Part shown: piece by piece, positions 44,348-52,437 of the stretch
Layout of the letters: each line of letters starts with the position of its first letter
Numbering within the stretch: the first letter of the stretch is position 1
Origin: Termitidicoccus mucosus
Lineage (GTDB): Bacteria; Verrucomicrobiota; Verrucomicrobiia; Opitutales; Opitutaceae
Length of the DNA: 64,000 nt
Direction: 5' to 3'
Assembly: GCF_038725785.1 (NCBI RefSeq)
Contig: NZ_CP109796.1
Span: 1,798,001 to 1,862,000 of the forward strand
Translations under genes and position numbers: made by a program
The notes under the pieces: generated by a model
Database searches by the model: none
What the model was told of the DNA's origin: nothing
The model's input: only the letters and a program-made list of their open reading frames with translations

Positions 44348-45865
44348 TCAATAATCCCAGTCGTCGGTGCGGAATGGAAAAGCGGGAAGATTCGAGCCAT
44401 TATATAAAATGGCATCGGGCGTATTGTGCCACGCGTAGCGGACGGCAACGGGCTTGCGCACATCGGGAGAACTGACAATGACGGCGTCCCCATCAACACG
44501 GGCCTGCGCGGCAGCGAATTTTCTGTCGCTTCCCGCAATTTCAAATGACACGCCTCCCTGCCCTTTTCTCAACTCCAGCCCGGCGGCATGCCCGAAAGAC
44601 AGGCAGATCGTATCACGCTCGATTTTATGGGACGCGAACACGGGGCCGGAGTACTCGATATTTTCGCCATATGTCAGCGCACGCGCGACAAGTGACAGCC
44701 TGCGGCCCACTTCCTGTTTGTTCAGGGGATGCACATTGGAGGGGTTGCCAATGTCAATGGCGGTGGCCATGGCCGTCTTTGGAAACATGAGCGCCTTTGC
44801 CTGGGCTTCGCGGATATGCACATAAGTCTGCTGCTCGGGCGGTTTCGCCCCATAATTGGCAAGCTGCACAAAATAAAACGGGAAGTCGTGCTGCACGAAA
44901 TCCCGCCGCCATTGCGCGATGAGGGCGCCGAAAAGCTTTTCATAATGCTGCCAGAACGGTGCGTTGCCTTCGCCCTGATACCAGATGATACCGGCAAATG
45001 CCAGCCGGTGCAGCGGGGCGACCATGCCGTTGTATAAACCGGAAAGCTGCGCATTGGTGCCGGGCCCCTGCGGGGCGCGGGGCTTGGGCGGCGGGGGCTT
45101 GCCGGCAGCTTGGGCGGCGGCATAATCGGCCTTCCATTTTTTAATCAACTGCTCGTATTTGGCTTTGCGCGCGGGATAGGTCTCGACGTAACGCTGCCAG
45201 CGCGCGCGGATGGGCGTGAAGACCGGCGCGGCCAGCACGTCCGCGCTCATCCACGACTCGATGGCGGTGCCGCCGACGGCAATGTTCACCAAGCCGACGG
45301 GCACGCCGATTTCCGGCTGGAGATCCCGGGCGAAAAAATAACCCGCGCCGGTGAACGCGCCGACGGTCTCCGGCGAGCACACCTGCCAGCCGGCGGTCGT
45401 GCGCACGTCGTCGCCGGGCTCGTCCTTCACCATTGACGGCACGTGGAAATGCCGGATGGCGGGATGGCTCGCCGCCGCGATTTCCGCCTCCGCATTCATG
45501 GATTCCCCCACGGTCCAGCGCATGTTGGACTGGCCCGCGCAAATCCACACATCGCCGACGGCGACATTCCGCAGGCGCAGGGTGTTGCCGCCTTTCACCA
45601 CCAGTTCGCCAGATGCGGAGGGCGGCAGTGCGGGGAGAAGGGCGAGCCACTTGCCGTCCTCGCCCGCCGTGGCCACCGCCTCATGCCCCGCATAGGCTAC
45701 GGTGACTTTTTCGCCGGAGGCGGCTTTGCCCCAGACGCTGACCGGACGCCCGCGCTGGAGCACCATGTTGTCGCCAAACACGGTCGCGAGCGCGACGTCG
45801 CCGCGCACGGCGACGACCAAGAGGGAGAACACTGCAATCAGCAGACAGGGGAGCAGATTTTTCAT
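44348..45865 (-). CDS. Sialate O-acetylesterase family protein
   Basis: A 505-residue protein with a signal peptide (MKNLLPCLLIAVFSLLVVAVRG). Beta-domain motif FGDNMVLQRGRPVSVWG, nucleophile block CAGQSNMRWTV (about 112-122), IWYQGEGNAPFW, and the catalytic-His block NVHPLNKQEVG (about 388-398). This is the standard family length, without the extra C-terminal part of the homologue at 6087. It should remove acetyl groups from sialic acid or other sugars so that the nearby sialidases and glycosidases can act. It follows the TonB receptor gene by 116 bp on the same strand. Confidence 0.9.
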   Translation of the reverse strand: MKNLLPCLLIAVFSLLVVAVRGDVALATVFGDNMVLQRGRPVSVWGKAASGEKVTVAYAGHEAVATAGEDGKWLALLPALPPSASGELVVKGGNTLRLRNVAVGDVWICAGQSNMRWTVGESMNAEAEIAAASHPAIRHFHVPSMVKDEPGDDVRTTAGWQVCSPETVGAFTGAGYFFARDLQPEIGVPVGLVNIAVGGTAIESWMSADVLAAPVFTPIRARWQRYVETYPARKAKYEQLIKKWKADYAAAQAAGKPPPPKPRAPQGPGTNAQLSGLYNGMVAPLHRLAFAGIIWYQGEGNAPFWQHYEKLFGALIAQWRRDFVQHDFPFYFVQLANYGAKPPEQQTYVHIREAQAKALMFPKTAMATAIDIGNPSNVHPLNKQEVGRRLSLVARALTYGENIEYSGPVFASHKIERDTICLSFGHAAGLELRKGQGGVSFEIAGSDRKFAAAQARVDGDAVIVSSPDVRKPVAVRYAWHNTPDAILYNGSNLPAFPFRTDDWDY

Positions 45866-45981
45866 GATTTATATAAGCGAACCAATATCATTTGGCCCAT
45901 CATAACGATATTGATGGAGTGCGATGAAAGCGACCAGTGGCACAGCGTTCCAGAAAAAGCCGCAGGCATGGTCAGCCGCAG

Positions 45982-48270
45982 TTAAAACGAACTCACCAGG
46001 GAGAGCGTCCAGGTGCGGGGGGCCTGAAGCGAGGCGCGGGTGTTGTAGGTGTTGTAGAAGTTCAGGTGATCCGTTGCGTTCGAGAGCTTGAAGGCGACCG
46101 ACCAGCGCACTTTCCGGCTCGTCCGGAAACCATAGGACACGCCCGCGTTGATGCTTTGATACGAAGGCACGCTCCACATCGGGCGGTCGGCCAGCGCGGT
46201 GCTGGCTTGATATTGCAGGACGGTGGAGGACCTCCAGATGAAGCCGAGGTTGAACGACAGTCCCTTGAGCGCGCCGCGCCGGATTCCATACCGGCCGAAG
46301 GCGGAAAAGGAATGCATGGGCGCGTAATAATGGCGCGCGCCGGTGTCCTCGTTGACGCAATGGTTGTAGCCATAGCCGCCGAACAGTGACAATTCCTCGG
46401 AGGCATTCCATTGGAAGTTCATCTCCGCGCCGCGGCTGCGCAGCCCCTTGATGAGCCCCCAGCGGGTGCGCGAAATGTTGGAGCCGTCGGGATTGACCGC
46501 ATACTCGATGTAGGACTCAGGAGTGTTTTTCTGGTTGATGTCGTAGTAGCTTAGCAAGGCGGAGAACTTGTCCTTATACACATATTTCAACCCGATCTCG
46601 TTTTGATCGGCAGTCATGGAGTCCAATGGATCGCTTTCCTCGCCGTCATCATCAACCTGCGAGTTGGGCTTGTAGGTGAAACAGTGGTTGGCATACAGCG
46701 TCCACGCCCTGTTTTTTGTCAGATGCCATACCAGTCCGACGCTGTGGGTGAACTTGTCCTCGGTGATGGTGTAATTGTCCTCGGGAGAGGTCGCGTAATC
46801 CCGTGTCTGCTTGAAAGTGATATAGCGCAGTCCCGCCTGCAGGATGAGGCGGTCCGGCACCAGCGTGATCAGATCGCTCGCATAGGCGGAGAGCGAATCC
46901 ATGTCCTGGGTGTAATCCGTGAAGGGCTGCGCCTGAAAATTCACCTCGGGTATCGTCCGGCGCCGTTCTCCGGTAAGCATGCTGATGGAAGGGAACGGAT
47001 AGAGGCCCATTTCCGGGTTGGCGGTCTGGTCGCTGTTCAGGGAGCGGAGTTGCAAATAATCCCAGCGGCCCTTGTCCCAGCCCAGGCCGGAGACCATTTT
47101 GTGACCGAGGCCGAAGGTGGGAAACTGCGCGATCAGCTCACCGCGCAGACGGTAGTTGAGGCAGTCGGAGTCGTTTTGCCGGAAGTAGCGGCGCACCCAC
47201 GCGTCGTCCTCCGTCATGGTGACGATCCAGCTTTCAATCAGCGTTTCCTTCGACTCGATCTTGCGGGACTCGGCGTTGGCCATGGCGCGGAAGATGAGAT
47301 TTCTGGAGAACTCGTGGCGGAAGTCGGCGTAGAATATATTGCGGTAAACATTGCGGAAGTCGCCCGGCTCGGCCAGGTAGCGGCGCGGGTTTACACGGTG
47401 GCGGATGCCGACATCGGAGGGGTCGATGCGGGTGACGATATTGAGGATGTCACCGCCCCAGACCGGAAATTCCCAGTTGGCGGGCTGCTTCTGCTTCTGG
47501 AACGTATATTCAACCATCAGGATCGTGCGCGGGGTGATGTTCCAGGAAATGCCCGGCGCGAAGACGACGGAGTTGCGTTGCATCCCATACCACGTCTCGC
47601 CGTCGCCCCACATGGCGTTGATGCGGTAGGCGTATTTTCTGGGGACGACGGGGGAATTGTCGTCAACCGCGACGGAGTAGTAACCCTCGGAGTCGAGGCC
47701 GGCGGTGACTCTGGTGAATTTGCGGCTGGTGGGTTTTTTGGAGACCCGGTTGATGGTGCCGCCGAAGGCGCCGGTGCCGTAGAGCACGGCGTTGGGCCCC
47801 TTGAGCATTTCCACACGCTCGGTGTTGACCAGTGTCTGGGAGCCGAGGCCGGGGATTTGCTCGAAGCCGTTGAAGTAATTGGCGCCGGAGCGGAGCCGCG
47901 CGTTGCCGCCGATGCCGCGCATGGTGAAGTCGTCGTTGTCGCTGTAGGCGTTGACGGTGGGGTCATACATGGCGACGTCCTCAATGCTCTCGGCCATGAT
48001 GTCCTGGAGGAACTCCTGGTTGAAGACGAGGATGCTCTGGGGTACGTCGGCGATGGGAACGTTCATGCGCGTGGCGCTCTCGGCGTTTTGCGAGATGTAG
48101 CCGACGTCGCGGCTGCTGGTGACGTCGAGAGCCTGCATTTGAAACACCTCCTCGTCGGGCGCGGTGGTGCCGCTGGCGGTCGTTTGTTGCGACCATGCGG
48201 TGGGAAGAAAACAGACAAGCAGGGCCAGGGTCGGCGGAAAGTGAAGAAAGTGAGGTTTCATGTTTTTCAA
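45982..48270 (-). CDS. TonB-dependent outer-membrane receptor (siderophore-receptor-like)
   Basis: A 762-residue receptor with a signal peptide (ending AWSQQ). A TonB-box region (EEVFQMQALDVTSS) leads to the plug domain: PIADVPQSILVFNQEFLQD, TMRGIGGNA, VEMLKGPNAVLYGTGAFGGTINRVSKKP, then a 22-strand barrel ending with the aromatic C-terminus LSLVSSF. The plug is of the FhuA/FpvA type. No siderophore genes are nearby; the setting among sialate esterases, autotransporters and sialidases suggests uptake of a glycan or glycopeptide, but iron uptake remains possible. No N-terminal signalling domain is present. Confidence 0.92.
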   Translation of the reverse strand: MKNMKPHFLHFPPTLALLVCFLPTAWSQQTTASGTTAPDEEVFQMQALDVTSSRDVGYISQNAESATRMNVPIADVPQSILVFNQEFLQDIMAESIEDVAMYDPTVNAYSDNDDFTMRGIGGNARLRSGANYFNGFEQIPGLGSQTLVNTERVEMLKGPNAVLYGTGAFGGTINRVSKKPTSRKFTRVTAGLDSEGYYSVAVDDNSPVVPRKYAYRINAMWGDGETWYGMQRNSVVFAPGISWNITPRTILMVEYTFQKQKQPANWEFPVWGGDILNIVTRIDPSDVGIRHRVNPRRYLAEPGDFRNVYRNIFYADFRHEFSRNLIFRAMANAESRKIESKETLIESWIVTMTEDDAWVRRYFRQNDSDCLNYRLRGELIAQFPTFGLGHKMVSGLGWDKGRWDYLQLRSLNSDQTANPEMGLYPFPSISMLTGERRRTIPEVNFQAQPFTDYTQDMDSLSAYASDLITLVPDRLILQAGLRYITFKQTRDYATSPEDNYTITEDKFTHSVGLVWHLTKNRAWTLYANHCFTYKPNSQVDDDGEESDPLDSMTADQNEIGLKYVYKDKFSALLSYYDINQKNTPESYIEYAVNPDGSNISRTRWGLIKGLRSRGAEMNFQWNASEELSLFGGYGYNHCVNEDTGARHYYAPMHSFSAFGRYGIRRGALKGLSFNLGFIWRSSTVLQYQASTALADRPMWSVPSYQSINAGVSYGFRTSRKVRWSVAFKLSNATDHLNFYNTYNTRASLQAPRTWTLSLVSSF

Positions 48271-48283
48271 GATTGTTTTTTTA

Positions 48284-48389
48284 TTGAACAGAAGAAAACG
48301 AAGGGATCGAAGAAGACATTTTTATATTATGGTATGTCAGGCATCTCGCTTCGCTCGGAACTTGGTTATCTTTGTTTTCTTCTGTTCAA
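48284..48389. repeat. Inverted repeat, 20-base arms of GAACAGAAG type
   Basis: TTGAACAGAAGAAAACGAAG (48284-48303) is complementary at 19 of 20 positions to 48370-48389. The same word family forms the 36-base arms at 8471/8907. It lies in the 142-bp gap upstream of the TonB receptor gene, on its leader side. Confidence 0.6.
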
Positions 48390-48412
48390 AATAATGGTTT
48401 TATAAATTCACG

Positions 48413-51400
48413 CTACCAGCTCCAGGATGCGCCAAGACTGACGGTGCTGCGGTCGAGGTCCTTGCCGATCTCGTAGTCATAGGCGAGCGTGAGGAACGCG
48501 CTGCCGGTGAGCGCCACGCGCAGGCCGAAGCCGAGGTTGAGGCGGTCCCGGTCATACACATCGCCCAGGATCGTGACCGACTCGTTCACATCCTCGGCGA
48601 AGCGGGCGGACAACACCGTGGCCTCATCTTTCAGCGCGCAACGCCAGCCTGCGAGGAGATTGAACATGCCGGGGGTTTTCCAGGGCGTGGTGAACTGCTG
48701 GGTGAATTGCAGGCTTGCAAGGCCCTCCACTTGGTCGGTGGTGAAGTCGTCCACGATGACCGCGCCGATGCCCTGCGGGGCGCTTTCGCCGTGGTCCTTG
48801 AAGGCGTAGTTCATATAGTGGACGGCGGCGGCGGGCTTGAGCGTGGCGCGGGACCAGAGAGGCAGGATCAGTCCGATCTCGCCGCCGCCGCCGAGGGTGA
48901 CGGCCTTGTAGGAGCCGGAGACAAAGTTGCCGGCGCCCTCGGGACGCATGGTGTCGGCATCCACCGAGCCCGCGGCGAGGTCGGCGGCGAAATAAAACGC
49001 GCCGAATTTCATCGCGCCGTAGAGACCGAGCCACGGCTGGTCGGCATCGGTCACGGAGCCGTTGCCGGTTTTGATGGAGCTGCGGGAATAGCCGAGATGG
49101 CCGCCGAGCAGGAGGTGCTCGGAAAGCATTTTGTCATAACCCGCCATGCCGCCGCGCGTGTCGTCCTTGTGCCCGATCCTGCCGTCCCCGCCGTCGTAAT
49201 CGGCGATGGAGGCGAAGCCCTTGAACCAGAATCCGTTCTCCGGAGCGCCTGGCCGGCGCGCGACGAGCGGCTGGATGAAACCCTCGTCGAGGCGCGAGTA
49301 AACCGCGCCGGTGAGGGCGGCGAGCGCGTCGAACGCCGCGACGATGTCGCGCCCGGGGTTGGCCGCCCAGTTGATGTTGACGGCGTAGAGGTTGTTGCCC
49401 TCGACGAGCAGGTCGAAGTCGCTGGTGCGCGGGCCGACATCGAGGCGCGCGCCGTTGTCGAGCACGCCGTCGCCAGTGGCGGCGAGCCAGAGCTTGCTGG
49501 AGGGCGCCTTGGCGAGTGCAACCACGGATTGGTCCTCCAGCACGAGCAGATGGTCAACGACGAGGAAAGGGGAAGTAGTCTTGATATCTGCAAAGGACAA
49601 CACGGCCCCCGGCTGGACCGTGATTTGGGCGGCCTGCACGCCGGTCGTGCGCACATCCAGCCGCCCGCCGGTGTTGACGGTGGCGTGCGCGCCGGCGATG
49701 CCCCGCGCGCCGATGACGGCGGCACGCGCGCCACTGCGAACCTGCAAGGTGGAAAACGCGTTGTTCCCCGCGAGGTTCACCGCGCCGGCGCCGCCCGCCC
49801 CGATAACCAGCGAGCCGTTCGAAATGGAGCCGGCCAGCGTGGCGGCTGCCGCGCCGGCATTGCGCACCTCCAGGGCGCGGCCGCCGAGGTCGATGGCGTT
49901 GCCCGCGGAAAACTCCCCGTCGAGCTCCAGCACGGCGCCGGTGCTGCCGACCACGAGCGCGCCCGTCCCCAGCGCACGGCGGTCGGCGATCCGCAGCACG
50001 CCCTCCCGCAACGTGGTGCCGCCCGCGTAGTCGTTGGCCGTGGCCAGAACGAGCGCGCCGGCGCCGGTTTTCAGCAACGACCCCGCCCCGGTGATTTTCC
50101 CGAGCGTGTGGCGCACCGTGCTGGTGCCGGTGTCCATTTCCATCGCGATGCCGGCACCGGCGAGCTCGATGACGGTCTCGATGTCGGCGCCGCCCCGGGC
50201 GCGGAGGGTCGCGGAACCGGTGACGCGGAGCGCCGCCGTGCCGGTCTGGATTTGTCCGGCGCGGGAAAACTCCAGCGCCCCCGCGGCCAGCTCGATGCCG
50301 CCATGAAAAACATTGTCCTCGTTGGCCAGCACCAGCGTGCCAGCGCCCTTTTTGACCAGGCGCCCGCCCGCGCTCAGCACGGCGGCCTCGGCGTCGCCGC
50401 CGGCGTAGGCGGTGGCGATGATGCCGCCGCCGAGGAAGGTGGTGACCGCCGCGCCGTCCACGACGATGCCGCTGACGCGCGCGCTGTTGGTGATGGCGAT
50501 GGTACTGTCAACGGCGGCGTTGAACACGACCGCGTCACCACCGGCAAATTTGGTGGCGGCGGCGGAACCCTGCCAGTTGTTGGCCGCGCCGTCCCATATG
50601 TTGCCGGACGCACCCGTCCATGTCATCACGCGCGCGGTGTCGGCGTAATAATCCACGATGAGGCTGCCGCCGCTGGAGACATCGGTCACGGTCTGCCGTC
50701 CGCCCGGCGCCGCCGCGACGCCGTTGAGCAGGAAGCTGTAGGGGACGGTGCCGCTGGCGAAGGAACCGAGGTTGTAAGTGCCGGTGCTGAAACCCTGCAA
50801 GTCAACCTTCACGGGCGCGGTGCCGGAGTAGGACAGCGCCTCCAGTTTGGTCGCATGGGTGCCGCCGAATGCGACGAAAGCGAGGGTGGAGTCGGCCAGG
50901 GCAAGGTTGCCGTTGATGGAGAGTTTTTCCGTCGCGCGGTCGGCGAGGCCGACCTGAAGGGTCGCCCCCGCCGCGACGGTGACGCTGGCGGTGGGGGTGG
51001 TGGTGACGGTGCCGCTGGTCGTGAGCGTGCCCGCGCCACCGAAAGTCGCGCCGCCCGCCACGGTGATTTTGCCGCCCAGTTTCGCGCCGTCGTTGCCCAG
51101 CAGCAGGCGGCCCGCGCTCACCGTGGTGTTGGCCGAATACCAGGAATTATCGGCATTTAATATCAAATCACCCGCTCCCTCCTTGTATATATTGGAGGTG
51201 ACCACGCCGCTGGCGATGGAATCGACGGCCTTGTCCGCCCCGTCAGTGTCGCCGATGGCGAGGGTGACGCCGGCGCCGATGTTGAGATAAAATTTCGTGT
51301 TCACGCTGCCGGCGTATAGGAATCCGCCTCCGGCGGCGGCGGGGGCGAAGCTGGCGCTGCCGCTTTGCACATCCTCGATCGGGCGCACATCGGTGCCGCT

Positions 51401-52228
51401 ACCGGCGAAATTGCCGGTGAAATCGTAGCGACTGACCGCGCCCTGCTGCGTGAGGTTGAGCGTCACGGTGTTCATCACACGCAAGGCGCCGCCGAGGGTG
51501 CCGGCCCAGTTGTCGTTGAAGGTCACGTTGTTCATCGTGAGCGCGCCCGCCGCGCTGTAAATCGCGCCGGAGTGATTGCGGGCGCGATTGGCGGTAAAGG
51601 CGACACGGGTCAACACGGTGTTTGCCGCCGCGCCGTTGTTATGAAACGCGCCGGCGTAGCCGTTGGCGCCATCATAGTTTGCGTAATTTCCCACAAACGA
51701 GCCGTCCGTGAGCGTGAGCGTGCCGGAATTGCGGATGGCGCCGGCGTTGCCGCTGTAGCAATCCACAAAGTCAACATGATCCAAATATGCAAGCGAGGTG
51801 GTGGCGTTGTTAAAAAAGGCGCCGGCCACCGCGACAGCCTGGCCATGCACATTTTCAAAGCGCGCGTTGGTCAGCCGCACCAAGCCGCCGGTGTTGCGGA
51901 TCCCGGCAGCATGGCCTGTCACCCAGATATCCTTGAAGAGGGCGAAGCCGGTGAGGTCCGCCGCATCGGGATTGGGACCGATGGTGAGTGTGGTACCCGC
52001 CGTCATGTCAAACATTCCGCCGCTGGCGTCAAACGTGCCGGTAAAAGTGAGGGTCACGCCGTCGTTGATATAATAATCGAGCACGGACCGGCTCGCCGCG
52101 GTCATGACCGTGCGGTCGCTGATGATCTGGTCCTGCGTATAAACCGCCGCGCGGGCCAGCGGGGCGGCGGCAAACGCGAGCAGGCAGGACAGCGCGAGCG
52201 GGACGGGGGATATTTGCAAATGTTTCAT
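48413..52228 (-). CDS. Autotransporter with Pmp-like and PATR repeats (1271 aa)
   Basis: A type V secreted surface protein; the start at 52228 gives a signal peptide (MKHLQISPVPLALSCLLAFAAAPLARA). The N-terminal passenger (about 90-330) has short repeats with GAIRN, GAIYS, GGALR and FxxN words (FVGN, FTAN, FNDN, FTGN) like chlamydial Pmp proteins. The middle has autotransporter-associated strand repeats (EGAGDLILNADNSWYSANTT, LVKKGAGTLVLANEDN). The last ~290 residues are an autotransporter barrel ending in an aromatic strand (VSLGASWSW). The barrel is clearly homologous to that of the next protein upstream. A role in adhesion is likely; no enzyme domain was seen. Confidence 0.88.
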   Translation of the reverse strand: MKHLQISPVPLALSCLLAFAAAPLARAAVYTQDQIISDRTVMTAASRSVLDYYINDGVTLTFTGTFDASGGMFDMTAGTTLTIGPNPDAADLTGFALFKDIWVTGHAAGIRNTGGLVRLTNARFENVHGQAVAVAGAFFNNATTSLAYLDHVDFVDCYSGNAGAIRNSGTLTLTDGSFVGNYANYDGANGYAGAFHNNGAAANTVLTRVAFTANRARNHSGAIYSAAGALTMNNVTFNDNWAGTLGGALRVMNTVTLNLTQQGAVSRYDFTGNFAGSGTDVRPIEDVQSGSASFAPAAAGGGFLYAGSVNTKFYLNIGAGVTLAIGDTDGADKAVDSIASGVVTSNIYKEGAGDLILNADNSWYSANTTVSAGRLLLGNDGAKLGGKITVAGGATFGGAGTLTTSGTVTTTPTASVTVAAGATLQVGLADRATEKLSINGNLALADSTLAFVAFGGTHATKLEALSYSGTAPVKVDLQGFSTGTYNLGSFASGTVPYSFLLNGVAAAPGGRQTVTDVSSGGSLIVDYYADTARVMTWTGASGNIWDGAANNWQGSAAATKFAGGDAVVFNAAVDSTIAITNSARVSGIVVDGAAVTTFLGGGIIATAYAGGDAEAAVLSAGGRLVKKGAGTLVLANEDNVFHGGIELAAGALEFSRAGQIQTGTAALRVTGSATLRARGGADIETVIELAGAGIAMEMDTGTSTVRHTLGKITGAGSLLKTGAGALVLATANDYAGGTTLREGVLRIADRRALGTGALVVGSTGAVLELDGEFSAGNAIDLGGRALEVRNAGAAAATLAGSISNGSLVIGAGGAGAVNLAGNNAFSTLQVRSGARAAVIGARGIAGAHATVNTGGRLDVRTTGVQAAQITVQPGAVLSFADIKTTSPFLVVDHLLVLEDQSVVALAKAPSSKLWLAATGDGVLDNGARLDVGPRTSDFDLLVEGNNLYAVNINWAANPGRDIVAAFDALAALTGAVYSRLDEGFIQPLVARRPGAPENGFWFKGFASIADYDGGDGRIGHKDDTRGGMAGYDKMLSEHLLLGGHLGYSRSSIKTGNGSVTDADQPWLGLYGAMKFGAFYFAADLAAGSVDADTMRPEGAGNFVSGSYKAVTLGGGGEIGLILPLWSRATLKPAAAVHYMNYAFKDHGESAPQGIGAVIVDDFTTDQVEGLASLQFTQQFTTPWKTPGMFNLLAGWRCALKDEATVLSARFAEDVNESVTILGDVYDRDRLNLGFGLRVALTGSAFLTLAYDYEIGKDLDRSTVSLGASWSW

Positions 52229-52251
52229 GACGGGAAAGGGTGGGTTTTTAT

Positions 52252-52299
52252 TTAACCACGGAGCAGCGGTATTAATGAACACCGCTGCTCCGTGGTTAA
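52252..52299. repeat. Perfect 19-bp stem hairpin between the two autotransporter genes
   Basis: TTAACCACGGAGCAGCGGT (52252-52270) is followed by a 10-base loop and its exact complement (52281-52299). Further on, CAGCGAAGACGCGAAG (52323-52338) and CTTTGCGTCTTTGCTG (52394-52409) form a second, G-U-tolerant inverted pair. Read on the minus strand there is no U-tract, so a classical terminator is unlikely; it would sit in the leader of the 1271-residue autotransporter gene or at the end of the upstream transcript. Confidence 0.75.
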
Positions 52300-52437
52300 T
52301 TTTTTGGTTCGGTTTTGTTTCACAGCGAAGACGCGAAGGGTGTCAAGGGACGCGAAGTTTTTGGGAAAAAGATTCTTTGCGCAACTTTGCGGGCTTTGCG
52401 TCTTTGCTGTTCAAAATAAATGGTTTGGTTTTAATGG

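Noticed and set aside
45982-48270. TonB receptor as part of a siderophore gene cluster
   Set aside because: The plug is siderophore-receptor-like, but no siderophore synthesis, sigma/anti-sigma or ABC genes are adjacent.
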